From NCBI GenBank assembly GCA_031177845.1, contig JAPSGG010000119.1:1-5858 (forward strand): a stretch of 5,858 nt of DNA, in the 5' to 3' direction. The position numbers and the translations under genes are program-made. The stretch is from Chromatiales bacterium. Lineage in GTDB: Bacteria > Pseudomonadota > Gammaproteobacteria > JACCYU01. Below the pieces are notes generated by a model. That model worked only from the letters and a program-made list of their open reading frames with translations, searched no databases and was not told where the DNA came from. The stretch's first letter is position 1. Each line of letters opens with the position of its first letter. Of this stretch, positions 1 to 4,648 are shown in pieces.

Positions 1-1
1 G

Positions 2-502
2 CCGGAATTCGGAGTGTATAGCCATCGGCTCGGCGACCTGTGGCTGGCCGGCGGCGCCTCCAATAGTGGCGGTGCGGTGTTGCGGAAGTTTTTCTCTCAG
101 GTCGAACTGGATGCCATGACGCCACGACTGGAGCCGGAAAATCCCACCGGCCTGGACTATTATCCCCTGCCCGGCCGTGGCGAAAGGTTTCCACGTTACA
201 ATCCTAGTCTCCCGCCGCGATTAGAGCCGAGGCCCGACGATCCCTTGCGCTTCTTTCAGGGAATTCTCGAAGGCATCGCCGCCGTCGAGCGCCTCGGTTA
301 TCGGCGATTGCAGGCGTTGGGCGCGCCATATCCTGGTAACGTCCGCACGGTCGGCGGCGGCGCACGCAACGCAGCCTGGATGCGGATCCGGGAGCGGCTC
401 TTGGGCGTGAAGGTCACGGCGCCAGTGCATACCGATGCGGCGTATGGCGCCGCATTGCTGGCTCGCAGTGGTGTTCTCAGCATAGCCATGGCGGAAAGAT
501 GA
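2..502 (+). CDS. FGGY-family carbohydrate kinase, C-terminal part (5' end cut by window); D-ribulokinase-like
   Basis: The reading frame is open at the left edge, so about 166 C-terminal residues are visible. FGGY kinases phosphorylate sugars or polyols with ATP in the cytoplasm. The visible part belongs to the C-terminal ATP-binding (actin-like) domain: GGASNSGG at fragment residues 17-24, an LDYYPLPGRGERFP stretch near 51-64, a helix FFQGILEGIAAVERLGY, and the nucleotide-binding glycine motif VGGGARNAAW at about 117-126. The YYPLP...GERFP block and the GGASNSGG motif recall the plant and cyanobacterial D-ribulokinase group rather than classical xylulokinase or glycerol kinase; this is from memory of the family and the substrate is an inference. 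The N-terminal sugar-binding domain with the catalytic Asp lies outside the window. The stop codon overlaps the next start as ATGA, suggesting translational coupling to cysZ. The GTG at 14 is internal, not the true start. Family call is strong, substrate moderate. Confidence 0.88.
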   Translation, partial: PEFGVYSHRLGDLWLAGGASNSGGAVLRKFFSQVELDAMTPRLEPENPTGLDYYPLPGRGERFPRYNPSLPPRLEPRPDDPLRFFQGILEGIAAVERLGYRRLQALGAPYPGNVRTVGGGARNAAWMRIRERLLGVKVTAPVHTDAAYGAALLARSGVLSIAMAER

Positions 503-1245
503 TCATCCAATTTACCAGCGGTGCGCGGTATGTCGCGCGCGGCTTTGGCCTGATTAGCCAGTCCGGCGTGCGCCGCTACGTGATTATCCCGCTCCTGATC
601 AATACGGCATTGTTCGGCGCCGCCGTCTGGTACGGCGCGAACCAGTTTGAGGCATTCCTGGACTGGCTTTTGCCGGCGTGGCTAGGCTGGGCGCGCTGGA
701 TATTATGGCCGCTGTTCGCGGTGACTGCGCTGCTGATCGTGTTCTATACGTTCACGCTCATCGCCAATCTGATCGGCGCGCCATTCAACGGTCTGCTGGC
801 GGAAAGGTTGGAGGCGCGCATGAGCGGCCGGCCGCTGCTCCAGTCACAAGGGGCGGCCTATCTGATCCGCAGCAGTGTAACTGCCATTTTGAACGAGCTT
901 AGAAAGCTGGGCTACCTGCTGATTCGCACGATCCCGCTGCTGATCCTATTTCTGATCCCGGGCCTGAACGTACTGGCTCCGTTCGCGTGGCTTGCGTTCA
1001 GCGCGTGGATGTTGGCGCTGGAATACGTCGATGCGCCTATGGGCAATCACGACCTGACTTTTCATGACGGCCGCCGGCTGCTGAGCGAGAACAGATCGCT
1101 GGCCTTGGGCTTCGGGGGCGCGGTGCTGCTGATGACTAGTATCCCGGTGCTCAATTTCTTCGCCATGCCGGTAGGCGTGGCCGGTGCGACCGCGATGTGG
1201 GTGGAGCGGCTGCGGGCCAGCGCTGTTCGGAGTGCACAACCATAA
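499..1245 (+). CDS. cysZ: CysZ-type sulfate permease (EI24 / CysZ family inner-membrane protein)
   Basis: The product has 248 residues, close to the roughly 250 of E. coli CysZ. CysZ is an inner-membrane, high-affinity sulfate uptake protein that supplies cysteine synthesis. Hydrophobic segments are visible at about 27-47, 66-93, 139-172 and 202-228. The family signature is clear: RRYVIIPLLINTALF near 25-39, a short LIGAPFNGLLAE turn at 91-102, LEYVDAPMGNHDLTF at 174-188, and IPVLNFFAMPVGVAGATAMW at 215-234. The start is the ATG inside the ATGA overlap with the upstream kinase; the purine run GGAAAG directly before it is too close for a good Shine-Dalgarno site, so translation probably depends on coupling. 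No other in-frame start lies nearby. No cysteine-regulon gene is adjacent, so a link to sulfate uptake rests on the family alone. EI24-domain proteins of unknown role are the alternative, but the C-terminal motifs favour CysZ. Confidence 0.9.
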   Translation: MIIQFTSGARYVARGFGLISQSGVRRYVIIPLLINTALFGAAVWYGANQFEAFLDWLLPAWLGWARWILWPLFAVTALLIVFYTFTLIANLIGAPFNGLLAERLEARMSGRPLLQSQGAAYLIRSSVTAILNELRKLGYLLIRTIPLLILFLIPGLNVLAPFAWLAFSAWMLALEYVDAPMGNHDLTFHDGRRLLSENRSLALGFGGAVLLMTSIPVLNFFAMPVGVAGATAMWVERLRASAVRSAQP

Positions 1246-1255
1246 ATCGTCACAA

Positions 1256-1299
1256 ATTCTCCGGGTGAGAATTTGACAGACTTTAGCCTGTCCGCAGGG
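1256..1299. repeat. Imperfect intergenic repeat, copy 1, with hairpin
   Basis: This is the first of two related units between cysZ and the dienelactone hydrolase gene. It starts ATTCTCC, runs through TTTG and ends GTCCGCAGGG. The unit contains a perfect 9-bp inverted repeat, CAAATTCTC at 1253-1261 and GAGAATTTG at 1267-1275, around a 5-base CGGGT loop. A second, competing stem is GACAG (1275-1279) with CTGTC (1288-1292). It has no T-run, so it is not a typical intrinsic terminator. Hand alignment to copy 2 gives about 33 of 44 positions identical with one gap. Confidence 0.6.
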
Positions 1300-1305
1300 G
1301 AAACC

Positions 1306-1318
1306 ACTGCGACGCAGT
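1306..1318. repeat. Small palindrome between the two repeat copies
   Basis: ACTGCG at 1306-1311 and CGCAGT at 1313-1318 form a perfect odd palindrome around a single A; as RNA it can fold into a 5-bp stem with a GAC loop. It lies in the spacer between the two related units, adding to the structured look of the region. The function is unknown. Confidence 0.5.
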
Positions 1319-1327
1319 TCATTACAC

Positions 1328-1372
1328 ATTCTCCAGGAGAGCGTTTGGACAACCGCAAGCTTGCCCGCAGGG
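1328..1372. repeat. Imperfect intergenic repeat, copy 2
   Basis: This second unit starts 72 bases after copy 1. It shares ATTCTCC at the start, a TTTG core, an ACA block, and the terminal AGC(T/C)TG(C/T)CCGCAGGG block. It keeps an inverted repeat at its left end (TCTCC at 1330-1334 with GGAGA at 1336-1340) and has a 10-base palindrome GCAAGCTTGC at 1355-1364 where copy 1 has the GACAG/CTGTC stem. The downstream stretch up to the hydrolase ribosome binding site (1373-1471) holds no gene I can support. Confidence 0.55.
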
Positions 1373-1417
1373 AGAGATACAGGGATGTAGTTCATCAAAC
1401 CTTTGACCTCGAACACC

Positions 1418-1433
1418 TGGCATACGCATTGGT
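1418..1433 (+). promoter_or_regulatory. Weak sigma-54-like -24/-12 match upstream of the dienelactone hydrolase gene
   Basis: TGGCATACGCATTGGT matches the sigma-54 pattern TGGCAC-N5-TTGCA at the TGGCA and TTG blocks with correct spacing, but the important GC at -12 is GG. The predicted start would lie about 40 bases before the ATG at 1482. With one key mismatch this is only a possibility; no activator site was recognised, and no good sigma-70 promoter is visible in the same stretch. Confidence 0.15.
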
Positions 1434-1481
1434 GTCTGAGTCTTTAATGTCCCTTTTACCCACCAGACCACAGGAGAAATC

Positions 1482-2186
1482 ATGAGCAATGAAGTCACAT
1501 TCGAGCGGCCGGACGGCAAGACCAGTTCAGGCTATTGCATCGCACCGGGGGCAGGCGGGCATGCCCCGGGCGTCGTAGTCATTCAGGAATGGTGGGGTCT
1601 GAACGATCAAATCAAGGGCGTTGCCAATCGCCTGTGCGGTGAAGGGTATCGAGTGCTGGTCCCAGACCTGTACAAGGGCAAGGTAACGGCGGAAGAGGCA
1701 GAAGCCGAACACCTGATGAACAACCTCGACTTCGCCGATGCAGCTACACAGGATGTTCGGGGCGCCATTCAATATTTGAAGATCGATAGCCCTAGGGTGG
1801 CCATGCTTGGTTTCTGCATGGGCGGCGCCCTAGCGATCCTCGCCGCGGTGCACGTCAAAGAGGTCGACGCGGTGGTCTGCTGGTACGGCGTGCCGCCTGA
1901 GGAAGCGGTCGACGTCCGCATGATCAAGGCCCCGCTACAGGGGCACTTCGCGGAGCACGACGAGTTCTTTCCGCCGGAGCAGGTCAAAGCGCTCGAGAAA
2001 CGGCTTAACGAAGCTGCCGTAAGCCACGAGTTCTACTGGTACAACGCACACCATGCGTTCGGTAACGAGACGCTTGAGGGCAGCGATCCCAAGCGGCCTA
2101 AGCTCGACCATCATTATAACCCCGAGGCCGCCAGGCTCGCCTGGCAGCGAACTTTAGGTTTTTTGAAGATGCACGTTAAGGCTTAA
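1482..2186 (+). CDS. Dienelactone hydrolase family protein (alpha/beta hydrolase)
   Basis: The product has 234 residues, matching the family's usual 230-240. Dienelactone hydrolases open lactone rings, classically 4-carboxymethylenebut-2-en-4-olide in chlorocatechol degradation, using a Cys-His-Asp triad in a cytoplasmic alpha/beta hydrolase fold. The triad is visible: nucleophile Cys112 in GFCMGG (110-115), Asp160 in EHDEFF, and His191 in HHAF; Glu36 in QEWWGL matches the glutamate that positions the nucleophile in the Pseudomonas enzyme. The N-terminal APGVVVIQEWWGLND strand-turn is typical. An AGGAG Shine-Dalgarno site (1472-1476) lies 5 bases before the ATG, fixing the start. No other aromatic degradation gene is nearby, so this is probably one of the many housekeeping or general-purpose members with unknown natural substrate. 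It stands alone between an unusual structured intergenic region and a convergent aminotransferase gene. Confidence 0.93.
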   Translation: MSNEVTFERPDGKTSSGYCIAPGAGGHAPGVVVIQEWWGLNDQIKGVANRLCGEGYRVLVPDLYKGKVTAEEAEAEHLMNNLDFADAATQDVRGAIQYLKIDSPRVAMLGFCMGGALAILAAVHVKEVDAVVCWYGVPPEEAVDVRMIKAPLQGHFAEHDEFFPPEQVKALEKRLNEAAVSHEFYWYNAHHAFGNETLEGSDPKRPKLDHHYNPEAARLAWQRTLGFLKMHVKA

Positions 2187-2252
2187 CGTAGAAGCGCAGA
2201 GGTATAAGCAACTGGCTGACGCCCTGCAGTCGCAAAATCATAGGTCACCAAG

Positions 2253-2271
2253 CCCGGATGACGAGCCCGGG
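2253..2271. terminator. Weak hairpin in the convergent gap
   Basis: CCCGG (2253-2257) can pair with CCGGG (2267-2271) around a 9-base loop, 3 bases beyond the aminotransferase stop codon on the minus strand and 67 bases after the hydrolase stop. There is no T-run on either side, so if it stops transcription it is weak or factor-assisted. The remaining 2187-2252 shows nothing recognisable. Confidence 0.2.
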
Positions 2272-2273
2272 GT

Positions 2274-3464
2274 TCAGCGCAATGCTCGCCGCAACCGCTC
2301 CACGCCCTGTTGGAGGTTCGCGAGCGAGTTGGTATACGCGAATCGCACATGCTGTTTCGCTCGATGCTTGCCAAAGTCGATGCCCGGTGTGATTGCGACC
2401 CCAAAGTCTTTCAGCAGGCGCCCGGCCAACGCAAAGCTGTCCTCATCGAATCGCTCGCTGTTGGCGTAGAGGTAAAACGCGCCTTGCGGTTTAACCGGAA
2501 TATCGAAGCCAAGCTCCCGCAGCGCCGGCAACAAGAAATCGCGCCGCTGCCTGAACGTCTCGCGATAGCTCTCGAGAATGTCGATTGTCGCAGGCTCGAA
2601 GGCTGCCAAAGCCGCGTACTGTGCTGGCGTCGGCGGGGCCAGAAAGATATTCTGCGCCAGCTTATCGATCTCTCGCACGAATCCTTCGGGCGCCACCAGC
2701 CAGCCCAGCCTCCAACCGGTCATGCCGAAGTATTTGGAGAAGCTATTGACCACAAATACGTCGTCCGCCAGCGCCGCCGCGCTGACTGCCTGTTGCTCAT
2801 AGACCAGTCCATGATAGATCTCGTCCACGATCAGGAACCCGCCCTTCGTGCGGCAATAATCGATCATCGCGTGCAACTCCAGGCTCGGTATCAACGTTCC
2901 GGTCGGATTGGAGGGCGTCGCGAGCCAGGCGCCGGTGCAGCCGTCGCGCCAGTGATCTTGCAATAGCTTCAAGTTCAATTGATATCCTGTATCTGCGCCG
3001 ACGGGAATCGGAATCGCCTGTCCGCCGAAAAGGCCCACGAAGGTACGATTACAGGGATATCCCGGATCGGCCATAAGCACCCGGTCGCCAGGATCGATGA
3101 GCACGCCGCAGGTCAGCTGCAAGGCGCCCGAGGCACCGGTGGTGATGACAATGCGCTCGGGCGCGATGTCGCAGCGGTAACGTTCGCCATAAAACCGCGC
3201 CACGGCCTCGCGCAGCGCGGGTAGGCCGGCTGCCGACGTATAGTGCGTAAAGCCCGCGTGTAGCGCCTTGACACCAGCTTGGACGATGGGCCGCGCGGTC
3301 GGGAAATCGGGTTCGCCGATCTCCATGTGGATAATGGACCTACCGGCCGCCTCTAGTGCCCGCGCCCTCGCCAGAAGCTCCATGACATGGAACGGCTGTA
3401 CGTTGCGCATTCTTTGAGCCGTTTTCTGGATCGGTCGGCCAGCTCGCGGGCGGTGACGGTTCAT
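2274..3464 (-). CDS. Class I/II PLP-dependent aminotransferase (aspartate aminotransferase-like fold)
   Basis: The product has 396 residues, full length for fold-type I aminotransferases, which move an amino group between an amino acid and a 2-oxo acid in the cytoplasm. Motifs in order: IGEPDFPT (49-56), TGASGALQL for phosphate binding (109-117), DPGYP with the ring-stacking Tyr136, SNPTG with Asn186 (185-189), VDEIYHGL with Asp214 and Tyr217, SFSKYFGMTGWRLGW with the PLP lysine Lys244 and Arg252, and HVRFAYT with Arg374, the expected carboxylate-binding arginine. The exact amino acid substrate cannot be read from sequence; aspartate, alanine or aromatic activity are all possible. ATG at 3464 is chosen because the IQKTAQRMRNVQPF stretch resembles the usual pre-domain N-terminus; the only other nearby start, ATG at 3408-3410 (Met19), would begin inside it. 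Neither has a good Shine-Dalgarno site. The gene is transcribed divergently from the M23 peptidase and converges on the dienelactone hydrolase. Confidence 0.94.
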   Translation of the reverse strand: MNRHRPRAGRPIQKTAQRMRNVQPFHVMELLARARALEAAGRSIIHMEIGEPDFPTARPIVQAGVKALHAGFTHYTSAAGLPALREAVARFYGERYRCDIAPERIVITTGASGALQLTCGVLIDPGDRVLMADPGYPCNRTFVGLFGGQAIPIPVGADTGYQLNLKLLQDHWRDGCTGAWLATPSNPTGTLIPSLELHAMIDYCRTKGGFLIVDEIYHGLVYEQQAVSAAALADDVFVVNSFSKYFGMTGWRLGWLVAPEGFVREIDKLAQNIFLAPPTPAQYAALAAFEPATIDILESYRETFRQRRDFLLPALRELGFDIPVKPQGAFYLYANSERFDEDSFALAGRLLKDFGVAITPGIDFGKHRAKQHVRFAYTNSLANLQQGVERLRRALR

Positions 3465-3482
3465 GGAACCGAGTTTACATCA

Positions 3483-3511
3483 ACTATGGTCCGTGACTGC
3501 CAGGGCGTCAT
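3483..3511 (-). promoter_or_regulatory. Candidate sigma-70 promoter for the aminotransferase gene
   Basis: Read on the minus strand, ATGACG (3506-3511) and CATAGT (3483-3488) each match four of six bases of the -35 and -10 consensus, with an ideal 17-base spacer. The start of transcription would fall near 3476, about 12 bases before ATG 3464 or 66 bases before the alternative ATG 3410. Its -35 box touches the opposite-strand -10 region at 3511-3519, so the two divergent promoters would overlap. Confidence 0.3.
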
Positions 3512-3519
3512 GCTAATAT
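3511..3519 (+). promoter_or_regulatory. Extended -10 promoter for the M23 peptidase gene (probably leaderless)
   Basis: TGCTAATAT is a TGN-extended -10 element with five of six hexamer bases matching TATAAT. The -35 side is poor (GTGACT at 3493-3498 with a short spacer), which extended -10 promoters tolerate. Transcription is expected about 7 bases after the hexamer, at or next to the A of the ATG at 3526. An in-frame TAA sits inside the hexamer (3514-3516), so the coding region cannot extend further upstream, and no Shine-Dalgarno site precedes the start. Confidence 0.45.
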
Positions 3520-3525
3520 CGCTTG

Positions 3526-4383
3526 ATGCAAACGTTCCTCGCGCTATTCGTTGTATTGATGCCCTTGAGCCTGTCGGCCATGATTCTGCCGGCAGAGCGT
3601 ACTGTTCCCGGCGGCATTGCGCTGGTGCCGCTAAAGACCCTTCACGATGCGGTCCCCACAGTCACCTTCAATGGCTCGCGCGTGGCGGTCGTTGAGGGGA
3701 GTGAAGGATTGACGGCCGTGGTGGGCATCCCACTCTGGGCCGAGACCGGCAAACAGTGGCTGGACATCCGCTGGCCTTCCGGCGAGCGCGCGCGCCAGAG
3801 CTTCACGGTTTCATCGAAGGATTACGAGACGCAGTACATCACGCTGAAAGATGAACGCAAGGTTGATCCCTTGCCGGAGGACCTCGAGCGCATTTCGCGC
3901 GAAAACGCCGTTACCGGGCAGGTGCTATCGACCTGGAATGAACAACCGCCCGATTTTACGTTGACTTACCCGGTGGAGGGTCCGATCAGCAGCGTTTATG
4001 GTCTGCGGCGCTTCTTCAACAACCAGCCGCGTAGTCCGCACAGCGGCCTGGACATAGCCGCTGCCAAGGGCACGCCGATCCGCGCCCCGGCGGACGGGAC
4101 CGTGCTCTATACCGGCGACTTCTTCTTCAATGGCAAGGTCGTCTATCTGGGACACGGCCAGAGTCTCATCACCATGTATTGTCACATGGATCGCATCAAC
4201 GTCGAACCGGGCGAGCACATCGAACGGGGCGAGGTCATCGGCCAGGTCGGTGCGACTGGGCGTGTGACAGGGCCTCATCTGCATTGGGGGGTTTATCTCA
4301 ACGGCACACCGGTAGACCCAGGCCTATTTGTGGCCCAAGAGCGGCCGCGATCCTGGCCTCCTCGTGCCCGGGGGCCGATGTGA
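3526..4383 (+). CDS. Exported M23-family metallopeptidase (LytM / lysostaphin-like)
   Basis: The 285-residue product has a signal peptide (FLALFVVLMPLSLSA core, cleavage probably near residue 18), although its n-region, MQT, lacks the usual Lys or Arg. A beta-rich segment from about 20 to 100 resembles the N-terminal domain often found before M23 domains. The peptidase domain spans about 148-270: zinc ligands His172 and Asp176 in PHSGLDIAA, His220 in MYCHMD, and His251/His253 in GPHLHWGV. All metal-binding and catalytic residues are present, so it should be an active endopeptidase cutting peptidoglycan cross-links in the periplasm, rather than a degenerate EnvC/NlpD-type activator. No LysM or coiled coil is seen. 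The tail is rich in Pro and Arg. Start: an in-frame TAA at 3514 leaves only TTG 3523 or ATG 3526; the ATG is preferred and lacks a Shine-Dalgarno site, fitting a leaderless message. It is divergent from the aminotransferase gene, 61 bases away. Confidence 0.92.
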   Translation: MQTFLALFVVLMPLSLSAMILPAERTVPGGIALVPLKTLHDAVPTVTFNGSRVAVVEGSEGLTAVVGIPLWAETGKQWLDIRWPSGERARQSFTVSSKDYETQYITLKDERKVDPLPEDLERISRENAVTGQVLSTWNEQPPDFTLTYPVEGPISSVYGLRRFFNNQPRSPHSGLDIAAAKGTPIRAPADGTVLYTGDFFFNGKVVYLGHGQSLITMYCHMDRINVEPGEHIERGEVIGQVGATGRVTGPHLHWGVYLNGTPVDPGLFVAQERPRSWPPRARGPM

Positions 4384-4648
4384 ACGCGACTTAGGTAAGC
4401 CGTCGCCGCGCTTCAGCGAAATCGTTTTTCGACTCGCCATAACTGCCTCACAATCAAACACTTGCAGCGCGCCTATGAAGCCGTTTCCAGTATTTCCGAG
4501 CGCGCGGTGATGCTACTACGGGTAAATCCGGTTATACTTCTGTTCGACGTGCGGCGCATTAAAAGCGACAGAAGGCCAGACGATTCAGGAACCCGCCAAG
4601 TCATCCGCACGCGGCCTTTGCTTGGCCCCACAACAAGGAAGGTTTCCC
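4384..4648. other. Noncoding stretch between the M23 and SGNH hydrolase genes
   Basis: No credible gene lies here; short open frames lack ribosome binding sites and overlap the neighbours out of frame. A -10-like TATACT sits at 4533-4538 after a TAAATCCGGT stretch, with no good -35 box; if used, it would give a leader of about 100 bases. Near the 3' end, GCCAAG (4595-4600) and CTTGGC (4621-4626) form a perfect 6-bp inverted repeat that closes a 20-base loop directly ahead of the AAGGAAGG ribosome binding site (4635-4642), so leader folding might affect translation of the hydrolase. Confidence 0.4.
4386..4429 (+). terminator. Possible weak terminator after the M23 peptidase gene
   Basis: Just after the stop codon GCGAC (4386-4390) can pair with GTCGC (4402-4406), and a small CGC/GCG hairpin follows, with a five-T run at 4425-4429. 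The stems are short and the T-run is offset from the main hairpin, so this is tentative. Confidence 0.2.

Noticed and set aside
1253..1275. The 9-bp hairpin after cysZ as an intrinsic terminator
   Set aside because: The stem is AT-rich at its base and no T-run follows it.
1273..1301. A perfect TTGACA at 1273-1278 as a -35 box
   Set aside because: No -10-like hexamer lies 16-18 bases downstream (the position reads AGGGGA), and the TTGACA overlaps the hairpin arm.
1253..1372. A tandem glycine or guanidine-II riboswitch
   Set aside because: The two-unit layout is suggestive, but the conserved core bases of those aptamers are not present, and the downstream gene is not a glycine or guanidine gene.
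946..1416. A 156-codon minus-strand frame over the cysZ end and the intergenic repeats
   Set aside because: Most of it is antisense to the clear cysZ coding region, and the remainder is translated repeat sequence.
1273..1485. A 70-codon plus-strand frame from TTG 1273 ending in an ATGA overlap with the dienelactone hydrolase start
   Set aside because: It runs through the duplicated hairpin units, so its two similar SPGE-containing segments come from the DNA repeat; it has a TTG start, no ribosome binding site and no recognisable domain.
2310..2966. A 218-codon plus-strand frame
   Set aside because: It is the antisense shadow of the aminotransferase gene, which carries a complete set of family motifs on the other strand.
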